This document shows, one piece after another, positions 1 through 9,565 of a DNA stretch of 64,000 nt. The first letter of the stretch is position 1, and each line of letters starts with the position of its first letter. The notes under the pieces are model-generated. The model did no database searches, was not told where the DNA came from, and saw nothing but the letters and a program-made list of their open reading frames with translations. The position numbers and the translations under genes were made by a program. The stretch covers positions 62,001-126,000 of the forward strand of contig NZ_JASBRI010000013.1 in NCBI RefSeq assembly GCF_030149515.1. The letters are read 5' to 3'. This DNA comes from Maricaulis sp. Its GTDB lineage: Bacteria > Pseudomonadota > Alphaproteobacteria > Caulobacterales > Maricaulaceae.

Positions 1-443
1 AGATTGCCGTCTCGAACCACCCGCGCCTTGACGGGCTCGGCTCCGAAACGGGCCAGATAGTCATGATAGCGCCAATGGGTGGTCGCCTTGCGGCCTTCGA
101 GCAGGCCGGCCGCACCGAGTATGAAGGCTCCCGTGCACACGGAGGTGACATAGCGCGCCCCGGCCGCCTGGCGCTTCACGAAGTCGACGGTTTCCCCGTC
201 CTGCATGGCCGCATCCACACCGAATCCGCCGGGAATGCAGATCAGGTCGAGACCGGGACAGTCTGCCAGCCTCGTGTCGGGCATGATGAAGGGGCCGCAA
301 TCTGTGCGTACGGGCGAAAGCGATTTGGCGACAAGGTGGACCTCGGCCCCGGGCAGGCGCGAAAGCACCTGCAGCGGTCCGGTAAAGTCGAGCTGGGTGA
401 GATCGTCGAACAGCACAAAGCCAATCTTCAAGGCATCGGTCAT
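1..443 (-). CDS. DJ-1/PfpI family protein, isonitrile hydratase-like (partial, runs off the left edge)
   Basis: Minus-strand frame from ATG at 443 translates to MTDALKIGFVLFDDLTQLDFTGPLQVLSRLPGAEVHLVAKSLSPVRT...CTGAFILGAAGLLEGRKATTHWRYHD; ATGA overlap with the upstream gene. Confidence 0.85.
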   Translation of the reverse strand, partial: MTDALKIGFVLFDDLTQLDFTGPLQVLSRLPGAEVHLVAKSLSPVRTDCGPFIMPDTRLADCPGLDLICIPGGFGVDAAMQDGETVDFVKRQAAGARYVTSVCTGAFILGAAGLLEGRKATTHWRYHDYLARFGAEPVKARVVRDGN

Positions 444-1441
444 GCTTGGGTCTCCTCGGGAAGGGGGGAACGGAAACGGGTGCGGTAACCGCTGGGCGAG
501 ATGCCGAGCTGACGCATGAAGGCACGATCCATGCGCTGGTGCGTGCCGAATCCGGCGGCACGGGCGATGGCGTCGATGCGGCCGCGGGTCTCCACCAGGA
601 GGGCCCGGGCGGCGTCGATCCGGACACGTTCGACGAAGACGGCGGGCGAGGTCGCCATCTCGCTGCGGCAAAGGCGGCTGAGCGTGCGCGGCGACACGGC
701 GAGTTCGTCGCACATTGCCGCCACCGACCAGTCGCGCTCCGGCTGCATGCGGATCGCCTCGGCGAGGCGGGCCAGACGGCGGTCGTCCACAGCTTGTGCG
801 GCGAGATCGGAGGAGAATTGCGCCTGGCCGCCGGAGCGGATGCGATAGACAACATTCTCCCGCGCCACGGCCAGCGCGAGGTCCCGGCCGTGATCGGCCT
901 CGATCATCGCCAGGGCGAGATCGATGCCGGCCGTAACGCCGGCCGAGGTCCATACCTTGCCGTCGCGGATATGGATGGCGTCCGGCTCGACGGCGATGTC
1001 GGGAAAGAGACGCTGCAGCAGCGCGGCCGAGCGCCAGTGCGTCGTCACCCGGCGCCCGGACAGACGCCCCGACGCGGCGAGCAGGAAGGCTCCCGAACAG
1101 ACAGAAGCGATGCGGCCGGCGCGCTCGAACCCGGCATCAACAAGCGCCGCCAGGCCCGGGTCCTTCAGGGCCGCGCGCAACCCCACCTCCTCACCGCCGG
1201 CGGCGAGCACGGTAACGGCCGGTGAAACGAGCGCGCAGGCGGCCCCTGCCGAACAGTCGGCAATGACCGGCAGGCCCGAGGAACTCTCCACCGGCCCCGC
1301 CTGCGGCGCCGCGGTCTTGAGTGTGTAGAGCGTTGCGCCCGCCAGCCGGTTGGCGGCTGCGAACATGGCATAGGGGCCGGTCAGGTCGAGCAGCTGAAAA
1401 CCAGGAAAGGTCAGGCAAAGCAGGGTCTCTGGCGCGTTCAT
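440..1441 (-). CDS. GlxA family transcriptional regulator (DJ-1/PfpI amidotransferase-like domain + AraC HTH)
   Basis: CSGAFLLAASGRLSGRRVTTHW motif plus C-terminal AraC HTH (SPRTLSRLCRSE...ARAAGFGTHQRMDRAFMRQLGISPSGYR). Confidence 0.9.
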   Translation of the reverse strand: MNAPETLLCLTFPGFQLLDLTGPYAMFAAANRLAGATLYTLKTAAPQAGPVESSSGLPVIADCSAGAACALVSPAVTVLAAGGEEVGLRAALKDPGLAALVDAGFERAGRIASVCSGAFLLAASGRLSGRRVTTHWRSAALLQRLFPDIAVEPDAIHIRDGKVWTSAGVTAGIDLALAMIEADHGRDLALAVARENVVYRIRSGGQAQFSSDLAAQAVDDRRLARLAEAIRMQPERDWSVAAMCDELAVSPRTLSRLCRSEMATSPAVFVERVRIDAARALLVETRGRIDAIARAAGFGTHQRMDRAFMRQLGISPSGYRTRFRSPLPEETQA

Positions 1442-1499
1442 GCCGCCAGACTAGACTCACTTCGTCGTGGCCTAAAGGCCATTCATGGGGCAAATCGGG

Positions 1500-1886
1500 T
1501 CACGCCCTATCCTGCGACCCCACCCGCCAGGGCGGATCGATCCGGTTTTCGCCGGCGTGATAGAGCTTGATCGGGTGGCCGTCGGGATCGTGCAGCAAGG
1601 CTTCGCGCCACAGCCAGCGTTCATCGCGTGGCGCATAGTCAAAGGCCATTCCCAGGGCCGCCAGTTCGCGGTGACGTGCATCGACATCCTCGCATTCCAG
1701 ATAGATCACGGCCCCGGCGTGGATCGGCCCGGACTCGACGTGGATGGAGAAGGTGGTGTCGCCCTCCGGCGCGAGGAAACGGCTATAATGCGGGCTGTCG
1801 ACCAGGAGGCGAAAGCCGAGCTTTTCATAGAAGGCTTTCGACCGCGGAATATCGCTGACCGGCAAGGTGATCTGGTTAAGGCGCAT
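1500..1886 (-). CDS. VOC family (glyoxalase/bleomycin resistance-like) protein
   Basis: MRLNQITLPVSDIPRSKAFYEKLGFRLLVDSPHYSRF...HDPDGHPIKLYHAGENR. Confidence 0.85.
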   Translation of the reverse strand: MRLNQITLPVSDIPRSKAFYEKLGFRLLVDSPHYSRFLAPEGDTTFSIHVESGPIHAGAVIYLECEDVDARHRELAALGMAFDYAPRDERWLWREALLHDPDGHPIKLYHAGENRIDPPWRVGSQDRA

Positions 1887-2925
1887 CGTCTCGGTCTTCC
1901 GGTCGCGGGTCGGCAATCTGATCCAGCGGCCGGATCAGCCGGTCCAGCGTCAGGTCCGACAGCAGGAAGGCCCATCCCTCCGCCGCCACATTCAGGGTCT
2001 CGGCGTCGGCCTGAGCGTCGTCGCTCAGCGCCGTCGCCGAGATGACGGCCCAGCGCGTATCGGCCAGGGCCATCACATCGACCGACACACGCAGCCCGCC
2101 GAATGTTTCCGCGGAATGATGCGCCACCACCTCGCCATTCAGGCGCTGGGCCGCGCGGACGTCGCGAAAGCGCACGCGCGCCAGCGCACTGGCCGGACCA
2201 TTGCCCGCCGCCGCCGTGATCGGCCGCCATCCGGCCGGCTCCCGCAGGGCGAAATTGCGGATCGAGGGCGAGGCCCGTTCCAGCACGTAGGAAGGCCCCG
2301 TTTCCGGCGTAATGACGGTTCGCGCGATCGCATTCTGGCCGAGTTCGAGAAAGTCGAGGTCGAGCCAGTCGGCCGCATCCGCGATTTCCGGCAGGGCGGC
2401 TGCAGTCTCGCCCGGTTCGGCCGCATAGGTGCGGTCGCGCCCGGGGAAACGGACATAGATCTGACCTTCGCGTTCGCGGCCCAGCACGATGTCGGCCAGG
2501 ACCGTCCCGTCTGAACCTGTCACCGTGACCCGTGTTCCCGCATCCTCACCTCCGGCAGCCAGGCCGAGCCTGGCGTGCTTGTCCGGATCGGAGGTGCGCG
2601 CTCCGGCATAGGTCAGCCGGGCAAGATAGGTATCCAGCTCGGCCAGGCGTCCGGTCTGCACCGGATGGTCGTCCCGGCTGGGCATGGCCCATCCCGCCGC
2701 CGTACGCTGCAGGCGAAAATGATCCCCCGCACTGTCGATCTCGATCGCTGCCGCCCGGGAAACCGCCTCCGGCCAGTTCGGCAGCACTGGGCCCGACACA
2801 TCGGGCTGCCAGACCTGCCGGGCCTGGAACCAGGTGAGCGCCAGGGCGAGAACAAGCGCCAGCGCGGCCGCGCCTGCCGCTATGGCCAGATGATGCATGC
2901 GCTGGCGGTCCATCGGCCGGCTCAT
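1876..2925 (-). CDS. DUF4340 domain-containing protein
   Basis: N-terminal TM helix, repeated LQRTAAGWAMPSRDDHPVQTGRLAELDTYLARLTYAGARTSDPDKHARLGL motif typical of DUF4340; linked to the ABC module. Confidence 0.75.
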   Translation of the reverse strand: MSRPMDRQRMHHLAIAAGAAALALVLALALTWFQARQVWQPDVSGPVLPNWPEAVSRAAAIEIDSAGDHFRLQRTAAGWAMPSRDDHPVQTGRLAELDTYLARLTYAGARTSDPDKHARLGLAAGGEDAGTRVTVTGSDGTVLADIVLGREREGQIYVRFPGRDRTYAAEPGETAAALPEIADAADWLDLDFLELGQNAIARTVITPETGPSYVLERASPSIRNFALREPAGWRPITAAAGNGPASALARVRFRDVRAAQRLNGEVVAHHSAETFGGLRVSVDVMALADTRWAVISATALSDDAQADAETLNVAAEGWAFLLSDLTLDRLIRPLDQIADPRPEDRDDAP

Positions 2926-4766
2926 GGCGCTCTCCTGCGGCGGCGCACCACGGCACCGGCCAGCCCGGCCAGGATAACCAGGGCCGGCGGTACGCCAATG
3001 GTCCAGAATTGCAGACTGGCGTTCAACGCATCGATATCGCGGCGAAAATCACGTTCCACCGCGCGCAGCTCGGCGCGGGTTTCGGCGATCTGACGGCGCA
3101 GGCGTTCCGCCTCTTCGCGGCCGGCGGCATCGGATCCCGACAGAAAGGCCGACGCCCGCCCCGATCCCGTCAGCGTGTCCAGCCGGGCCTCGGCCTCCGC
3201 GATTTCCGCTTCCAGCGCGTTCTGGATTTCGACATAGCGCGCCTCGGCCTCGTCCCGCAGCCGCTCCACCCGTGTCATCGGCCGCAAGGAGGGTGTGCGG
3301 GAGCGCAGCCCTATGAGGGCGGGATCGCCCGCCGCCATGTCCACGAGATTCATCGCCAGGACCAGATTGTCGGCAACCAGGCTTTCGCCGGTCGCCGGAT
3401 CGTTGCGGACGTAATAGGTATCGTCCAGCCAGTCGGCATCGGCGACAATGGTGATGTCGACCGGTGCCGGCGCGGTCTCCACATGATCGGCCGGACTGAA
3501 CAGGATCTCGCCCGGCGGCGGACCGTCGGGGAAGGCGGTGTCCATCGCGCCGGAGACGCGGGCGGCCAGGACCAGCGGCTCCGGCGCCGTCCGGTAGTCG
3601 CGCAACAGCGCGTCGGGTCCCGGCGCACCGGCAGCGACATCGACGTCCAGAAGTGCGCCCTCGGCACTCGTAGTGACAAGCGGCGTGACCGAAACATGTT
3701 CCAGCCCGATCGCTTCCAGGCGCCCCGGCGAGCCGAAATTCACGCCAAGATCGAGCGTCGCCGTGGCTATGTCGGCATCCGACAGCTCCTCCGCCCCGGC
3801 AGAGAACCAGAGCGGATAGGCACGGCGGCGGGCGCGCCCGTCGCTCTCGACGATCTCGACCGGCAGGCCCAGCGCGCGGTCCATGGCGACGGTCTGCGGG
3901 TCGTAGGCCAGCCCCCAGCGCGCCGGCAGCGGACCAAGGTCGGAGGCGCGCCGGGCATTGATCGGAGGCAGACCGTCGGGGCCGGGACGCATCGCCATGT
4001 GGGCCAGCGGGTCGAGGAAGACAAGCACGCGGCCATGGGTCAGGGCATACTGGTCGACCAGGTAGAGCTGGCCCTGGGTCAACTCGCCCGGATGCAGGAT
4101 CAGCAGGGCCTCAGCATCCGGCAGACTGTCGAAGTCGCGCTCGACCCAGATCAGCTCGTAAGCTCCCGCCAGCTCGCGCACGAACCGGTTTGGAGCCCCG
4201 TCCTCCGGCGAAATGGGCAGGCTGGTCAGAATCGCCAGGCGCGGCCGGGCCGGGCGTTCCAGATCGGCGAGCACCCGGGTGAGATCGTACTCCAGTCGCG
4301 CCTCGGAATCCTCCCGGAAGACGTCGATCACCGCCTCGTCATCGACGGAATTCCGGGCCACGAGGCCGAAATACAGGGACTCACCGCTCTCCCCCGGCAC
4401 CGCCGTCAATCCCGCGGCCAGGGCCGCATCCTCGTCGGCGGAGAAGGGTTCGGGGTCGATCTCGACGAGGCGGATCAGGCCGCCTGACCGGTCCGCATAG
4501 GCCTGCAGCATTTCGCGAACCCGCGTCGCATAGGCGCGAATGGCCGGGTATTGCGCGGCCTCGGCGCGGGAATAGTAGAAGCGCCACTCCACCGGCTCCG
4601 CCAGCCGGTCCATCACGTCCAGCGTGCCCGGCGACAGCCGGTAGAGCCCGCCGGCCGTAAGATCGATGCGCCAGGACCGGAAGGCATGACCTGTGATCTG
4701 GTTGCCGGCCAGGAAGAGCACGATCAGGCTGATCACCATCAACGGCATGTAGAGGCTGCGCTTCAT
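2922..4766 (-). CDS. GldG-like ABC-type auxiliary component
   Basis: MKRSLYMPLMVISLIVLFLAGNQITGHAFRSWRIDLTAGGLYRLSPGTLDVMDRLAEPVEWRFYYSRAEAAQYPAIRAYATRVREML; C-terminal TM; start chosen downstream of the ORF-track start. Confidence 0.8.
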   Translation of the reverse strand: MKRSLYMPLMVISLIVLFLAGNQITGHAFRSWRIDLTAGGLYRLSPGTLDVMDRLAEPVEWRFYYSRAEAAQYPAIRAYATRVREMLQAYADRSGGLIRLVEIDPEPFSADEDAALAAGLTAVPGESGESLYFGLVARNSVDDEAVIDVFREDSEARLEYDLTRVLADLERPARPRLAILTSLPISPEDGAPNRFVRELAGAYELIWVERDFDSLPDAEALLILHPGELTQGQLYLVDQYALTHGRVLVFLDPLAHMAMRPGPDGLPPINARRASDLGPLPARWGLAYDPQTVAMDRALGLPVEIVESDGRARRRAYPLWFSAGAEELSDADIATATLDLGVNFGSPGRLEAIGLEHVSVTPLVTTSAEGALLDVDVAAGAPGPDALLRDYRTAPEPLVLAARVSGAMDTAFPDGPPPGEILFSPADHVETAPAPVDITIVADADWLDDTYYVRNDPATGESLVADNLVLAMNLVDMAAGDPALIGLRSRTPSLRPMTRVERLRDEAEARYVEIQNALEAEIAEAEARLDTLTGSGRASAFLSGSDAAGREEAERLRRQIAETRAELRAVERDFRRDIDALNASLQFWTIGVPPALVILAGLAGAVVRRRRRAP

Positions 4767-5503
4767 CGGCCACCCCCGCGCCGCTCGGCGATCAGGACGC
4801 CGGCAATCGTCAGCGAGACCACAATCAGGCCAAGAAAATAGACAAGGTCGGGCAGGCCGATCACGCCGTGACGAAAGGCGTTGTAGTGATCGAGCGCGCT
4901 CAGGCCCGCCACGAACTCGGACACTGCAGCAGGGGCATTCTGGCCCAGGGCCGAGAGCACAAAGGGAAGGCCGGCCATGGTCAGCAGGAAGGCCGCTCCG
5001 GTGCCCAGAACGAAGGCCACGACCTGATTGGCCGTCGTCGCCGATAGCGCCTGTCCTACGGCCAGATAGCCGCCTGCAAGCAGCAGCGTACCGAGATAGC
5101 CGGTCGCGATCGCGGCATTGTCGGGGCTGCCCAGATAGTTGACCGCAACCCACATCGGCATGGTCAGCACGAGCGCCAGGGCCGCCACGGACCACGCCGC
5201 CAGGAATTTTCCCGCCGCCGAAGCCCAGAGCGGAATCGGCAGGGCCATCAGGAATTCCAGGGTGCCACGGTCGCGCTCCTCGGCCCAGGACCGCATGGCC
5301 AGCGCCGGCATCAATACGACAAGGAGCCAGGGCAAATAGTCGAACAGGGGCGCCAGATCGGCCCTGTTGGTGTCGAAGAAGCGGCCGACATGGAAGGCAA
5401 AGGCCGGTGCCGTGAAGGCGAACACCGCCATGAAGACATAGGCCAGCGGCGTCAGGAAATAGGCAGCCAGCTCCCGCCGGTAGACCGCAAAAAGCGTGTG
5501 CAT
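4763..5503 (-). CDS. ABC-2 type permease, GldF-like
   Basis: MHTLFAVYRRELAAYFLTPLAYVFMAVF...; multiple TM helices; ATGA overlap with the GldG-like gene. Confidence 0.85.
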   Translation of the reverse strand: MHTLFAVYRRELAAYFLTPLAYVFMAVFAFTAPAFAFHVGRFFDTNRADLAPLFDYLPWLLVVLMPALAMRSWAEERDRGTLEFLMALPIPLWASAAGKFLAAWSVAALALVLTMPMWVAVNYLGSPDNAAIATGYLGTLLLAGGYLAVGQALSATTANQVVAFVLGTGAAFLLTMAGLPFVLSALGQNAPAAVSEFVAGLSALDHYNAFRHGVIGLPDLVYFLGLIVVSLTIAGVLIAERRGGGR

Positions 5504-6240
5504 CAGGCGGCCGCCTCCGTTCCGGGGCGAGGCGCCGTGAGGGATCGGAACGCGTCCTCGATACGGCCCGCCGGAACGGTCTGGGCCAGTTCGCGTGGAG
5601 ATCCGTCGAACAACAGCCGGCCATTCGCGATGACGATGGCACGGCTGCACACCGCAGGCACTTCCTCGAGTATGTGGGTCGATATGATGATCGCCTTGTC
5701 CGGCGCCATGTCGCGGATCAGCTGCCTCACACCGTCCTTCTGGTTCGGGTCCAGCCCGTCGGTGGGCTCATCGAGAACAAGAACAGGCGGATCGTGCGCG
5801 ATCGCTGCGGCCAACGCTGCGCGGCGCTTGTACCCCTTCGACAGCGTGCCGATCGGCTGGTCGGCATAATCGCCCAGGCTGGCCCGATCCAGTGCCATCG
5901 CGTTTGCGCGTTTCAGCGCATCTCCAGCAAATCCCCGTGCGCGCAACGAGAACGCAACGAATGTGCGCGGTGTCATCGCCGGATAGGCCGGCGCGCCTTC
6001 CGGCAGATAGCCGAGCCGGCGCTGGGCCTCGAGACGATCGGCGATGCAGTCATAGCCGGCGATTGTCGCCTTGCCGCCGTCCGGTTCCAGACCGCCGGCG
6101 AGCATGCGCATCGTGGTCGTCTTGCCCGCCCCGTTGGGGCCGAGAAAACCCAGCACCTCGCCACGCTCCAGCGAGAAGCTGACATCGGCGACAGCGCGAT
6201 GCGGTCCGAAATCCTTGATCAGACGGTCGGCAACCAGCAT
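5503..6240 (-). CDS. ABC transporter ATP-binding protein (GldA-like)
   Basis: Walker A GPNGAGKTTTMRML, signature LSKGYKRRAALAAAI, Walker B VLVLDEPTDGLDP. Confidence 0.92.
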   Translation of the reverse strand: MLVADRLIKDFGPHRAVADVSFSLERGEVLGFLGPNGAGKTTTMRMLAGGLEPDGGKATIAGYDCIADRLEAQRRLGYLPEGAPAYPAMTPRTFVAFSLRARGFAGDALKRANAMALDRASLGDYADQPIGTLSKGYKRRAALAAAIAHDPPVLVLDEPTDGLDPNQKDGVRQLIRDMAPDKAIIISTHILEEVPAVCSRAIVIANGRLLFDGSPRELAQTVPAGRIEDAFRSLTAPRPGTEAAA

Positions 6241-6537
6241 GGGCGAGCAGGTCTCACAAAGTGACGGTCCTAGCGTTAGCGCGGCTCGCACGGCTTGGCC
6301 AGAGCCAAGGCAAGTTATCATTTTCGTGAAAGAATCGGGTGCCGACCGGTTCGCCGCTCCGTGACCCGGGGGGGCTGGGGGGGCTGTCTATAACCAGGAT
6401 CCGGAGCGTTGACGCGACCGGCCGACCTGGTGGACGGTGGCGCTGCGGTATGGCGGCAAGGTGCCGAGAATGTGGCCACTTTGCGGCACCGCGTGAAATG
6501 TTTGTAAGCTGAGCGGGATGATTCAACCCAGGGGAGA

Positions 6538-6879
6538 ATGCGTGTGAAAGCCAATGCCCAAACCGCGAAAACGGCTGGACAGGCGGTCATGTGGGACAGG
6601 CGGGAACTGGATGCCATCCTCAGGCTGTACGGACAGTTCGTTGCGCGCGGAGAATGGAGGGACTACGCCATCGACGGGCTGAAGGACCGGGCCGTATTCT
6701 CGATTTACAGGCGGCACAGCGAAGTGCCGATGTATTCGGTAGTCAAGGCTCCGGCTGATGCCCACAAGCAGGGCATGTACCGGATCGTCGCCATGGGGGG
6801 GCAGATCCTCAAGCGCGGCCACGAACTGGCCCAGGTGCTGAAGATCTTCGACAAGAAGCGTTTCCACGTCATCGAGTAG
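6538..6879 (+). CDS. DUF2794 domain-containing protein
   Basis: 113 aa; MWDRRELDAILRLYGQFVARGEWRDYAIDGLKDRAVFSIYRRHSEVPMYSVVKAP. Confidence 0.8.
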   Translation: MRVKANAQTAKTAGQAVMWDRRELDAILRLYGQFVARGEWRDYAIDGLKDRAVFSIYRRHSEVPMYSVVKAPADAHKQGMYRIVAMGGQILKRGHELAQVLKIFDKKRFHVIE

Positions 6880-6883
6880 GCAC

Positions 6884-6920
6884 AAGAAAACCCCCGGAGC
6901 AAACTCCGGGGGGTTCTTGT
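6884..6920. terminator. Bidirectional intrinsic terminator between convergent genes
   Basis: CAAGAAAACCCCCGGAG-CAAA-CTCCGGGGGGTTCTTG: 9-bp GC-rich stem flanked by A- and T-rich tracts. Confidence 0.85.
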
Positions 6921-6943
6921 TGTGGCCTTGTGGCGTCCGGAAT

Positions 6944-7714
6944 TCACTCCCGGCTGCCGAGCAGCGACAGGATGATCTGGAACATGTTCACGAAGGCGAT
7001 GTAGAGGTTCAGCGCGCCCATATTGGTGAGCACCGCCATGGAACGCTGGTCGCCGGCGATCTGATAGTAGGTCACTTTCAGCGCCTGGGTCTGCCAGGCC
7101 GTGACACCCGCCATGAGCAGCAGGATGCCGAACTGCAGCAGCAGTTCCAGACCGGCCGAATGGAAGAAGGCGAAGTTCAGGATGCCCAGGATGACGGCGC
7201 CGATAATGCCCATGAACAGGAAGCTCTGAATCGGCTGCAGGTTCATCTTCGTGGTGTAGCCGAACACCGACAGGCCCAGAAAGGCGCCCGCCGTGATGGT
7301 GAAGGCCTGCACGATCGTGGCCCAGCTGATCGCGAGCGTGCGTCCGCCCGCAGTGGTCACGCCTTCCGGTGCGGCACCTCCGGCCATGACCACCCAGACA
7401 CTCAGTCCGGTGCCGATCAGCGCAACAATGGACCAGTAGAGAATGGCGCTGCCCGTGGGCGAGGGGTTACGCATGAAGAACATCGAGCCGAACAGGATGG
7501 CCAGCGGGCCCCACTGCACGACAAAGAGCAGCGGCGTACCCCAGACCAGGGCGGTGAGCGGTGTCACCGTGCCGACAGCATAGGCCAGGGCCGCCGAGAT
7601 CAGGAGCCCCAGACCCATCTTGTTGTAGACGCCGAGCATGAATTTGCGCAGGCCGGCATCGACCGACATGTCCATGCTGGGCGCACCGGTATAGGTGCGG
7701 GAAAAATCGTTCAT
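6944..7714 (-). CDS. Bax inhibitor-1/YccA family membrane protein
   Basis: MNDFSRTYTGAPSMDMSVDAGLRKFMLGVYNKMGLGLLISAALAYAVG...; 7 TM helices; real start inside the longer ORF. Confidence 0.9.
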   Translation of the reverse strand: MNDFSRTYTGAPSMDMSVDAGLRKFMLGVYNKMGLGLLISAALAYAVGTVTPLTALVWGTPLLFVVQWGPLAILFGSMFFMRNPSPTGSAILYWSIVALIGTGLSVWVVMAGGAAPEGVTTAGGRTLAISWATIVQAFTITAGAFLGLSVFGYTTKMNLQPIQSFLFMGIIGAVILGILNFAFFHSAGLELLLQFGILLLMAGVTAWQTQALKVTYYQIAGDQRSMAVLTNMGALNLYIAFVNMFQIILSLLGSRE

Positions 7715-7883
7715 TGTCTGTGTCTCTTTCGACTGCATGAGCGCCCTTGCGGCGCTTTGCTGTACAATATCGGGGTCGCAGGACCAGTTGGCAAGGCGGG
7801 ACGGCCAGCCGCCGAGTCCCTCCATCGGCGATTGCAAACCCCGGCCGAATTGGCCTAGGGCTCGCGCAAGCGGAGCCCGATCC

Positions 7884-8423
7884 ATGACCCTTCGACTGTT
7901 CGCCGCCATCGCCGTGCCCGAGGAGATCAGGGCCGAACTTGTCCGTCTGCAAAAGGGCGTGCCGGGTGCGCGCTGGCGGCCGCCGGAGAATTTCCACATC
8001 ACGCTGCGCTTCTTCGGCGAGATCGATGAGCGTGTGGCCGAGGACCTCGATGCCGAGCTGGCGAATATCCAGATGGCGTCCTTCCCGCTCCGGCTCAAGG
8101 GCGCCGGCTGGTTCGGAAAGGCCGATCCGCACGCCCTGTGGCTCGGCGTGGACACGCCGGAGCCACTGAACTGGCTGAACGACAAGTGTGAGCGGGCTGC
8201 CCGCCGGGCCGGGCTGAAGCCGGAACCGCGAAAGTTCCACCCGCACATGACAATCGCCTATTTGACCGGTTCGCCGGTCGACAAGGTCAACCGCTTCGTC
8301 CAGCGCACCGCCGATCTGGAAACCGAGGCCTGGCAGGTGACCCGTTTCAGTCTCTATTCCAGCTGGATCACGCGCGGCGCTGCCAACATCTACCAGGTTG
8401 AGGCCGACTATCCGCTGACCTGA
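7884..8423 (+). CDS. thpR: RNA 2',3'-cyclic phosphodiesterase (2H phosphoesterase)
   Basis: MTLRLFAAIAVPEEIRAEL...; two HxT motifs (FHITLRFFGEID, FHPHMTIAYL). Confidence 0.9.
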   Translation: MTLRLFAAIAVPEEIRAELVRLQKGVPGARWRPPENFHITLRFFGEIDERVAEDLDAELANIQMASFPLRLKGAGWFGKADPHALWLGVDTPEPLNWLNDKCERAARRAGLKPEPRKFHPHMTIAYLTGSPVDKVNRFVQRTADLETEAWQVTRFSLYSSWITRGAANIYQVEADYPLT

Positions 8424-8426
8424 CCC

Positions 8427-8885
8427 TCAGGCCGGCCGCAGCCCGGCAATCAGCCCGTCAACGCCGGCCTCGACCATGTCGAGTACTGTCTCGAATTCAC
8501 CGTCCGCACCATAATAGGGATCGGGCACATCGCGATGCGGCGTTTCCCCGGTCCAGTCCAACAGGCGCGACACAGCGCCCGCCGAACCGGGCGGCGCCAT
8601 GCGGCGCAGGAATGCTTCATGCCCGGCATCGAGGGCAATGAGATGATCGAAGCACTGGAAATCCTCGATCGTCACCGCCCGCGCCCGCAGGGCGGTCAGA
8701 TCATAGCCGCGATGCCGGGCAGCGGCCGCGGCGCGGGCGTCGGGCGCTTCGCCGGCGTGCCAGTCGCCCGTTCCGGCGGAATCGACGTCCCAGTCCAGTC
8801 CCTGTGCCGCAACGCGCGCACGCGCCACTGCTTCCGCGGTGGGTGAGCGGCAGATGTTCCCGGTGCACACAAAAAGTACCCGCAT
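8427..8885 (-). CDS. Low molecular weight protein-tyrosine phosphatase
   Basis: MRVLFVCTGNICRSPTAEAV P-loop; DPYYG motif. Confidence 0.92.
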   Translation of the reverse strand: MRVLFVCTGNICRSPTAEAVARARVAAQGLDWDVDSAGTGDWHAGEAPDARAAAAARHRGYDLTALRARAVTIEDFQCFDHLIALDAGHEAFLRRMAPPGSAGAVSRLLDWTGETPHRDVPDPYYGADGEFETVLDMVEAGVDGLIAGLRPA

Positions 8886-9514
8886 TACTCGGCTGCCAGG
8901 TCGAACGCGTCTTCCAGCACCGTCAACCGCCAGTCGCCGTCGATCCGGTAGAGCCAGAAGATATCGCCGTAGGCCGTGTCCGGCAGGCGCCCCTCGATGC
9001 AACCGCCATCCCGGGCGGCATCAGGGCCCGCGAACGCGCTCAGCCACAGGCATGTCGTATTGGAGTGTTCGGCCGCCAGGGTCCAGCGCACCGGTGACCC
9101 CTGTGTTTCGGCAAAGGCCGCACTGCGCTGCCGGGACACCGTTTCACCCGGCGTGCAGCCGGCCGTATATCCGTCAACCGCCTGGTGGGCAACGACTTCG
9201 ACGCCGCCCGCAGCCGCCGTCAGCCGGGTCCGGCAGGCCGCACTCGCATAGGCCCGACCGACCGGGGCCTCGCCCAGAAGGTCTGCCAGGCGTGCCACCA
9301 TGGCCTCGCCCTCCGGGCTGAGCGGACACTCCATACCATTGCAATCCGGGGAAATCTTGCGGGCATGCCGCACGACCAGGACATGCCGGTCTGCCGCTTC
9401 CAGAGCGGCGCGCACTTCGACCGGTGCTAGGGCGGACAATTGCGGGCGGTCATAAGGTGCGTCGGGCACGGGCTGCGCAACCAATAGTATCTCTGCCAGG
9501 ACAGTCAGCAACAT
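8885..9514 (-). CDS. Histidine phosphatase family protein (exported)
   Basis: N-terminal hydrophobic segment; HVLVVRHARKISPDCNGMECPLSPEGEAMVARLADLLGE. Confidence 0.7.
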   Translation of the reverse strand: MLLTVLAEILLVAQPVPDAPYDRPQLSALAPVEVRAALEAADRHVLVVRHARKISPDCNGMECPLSPEGEAMVARLADLLGEAPVGRAYASAACRTRLTAAAGGVEVVAHQAVDGYTAGCTPGETVSRQRSAAFAETQGSPVRWTLAAEHSNTTCLWLSAFAGPDAARDGGCIEGRLPDTAYGDIFWLYRIDGDWRLTVLEDAFDLAAE

Positions 9515-9565
9515 GTCAGTATCCCCTGATGGCGGTCGAAATCCCGGACCCGCAATTAGCAGGCG

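Noticed and set aside
3009-4487. 492-aa ORF on the + strand
   Set aside because: Antisense shadow of the GldG-like gene
2922-5642. 906-aa ORF as a single giant protein
   Set aside because: The N-terminal ~290 residues are an out-of-frame shadow of the ABC permease; the real GldG-like start is at 4766
6254-6526. 90-aa minus-strand ORF upstream of the ABC ATPase
   Set aside because: Pro/Arg/Ser-rich, no ribosome-binding site and no family resemblance; more likely promoter region
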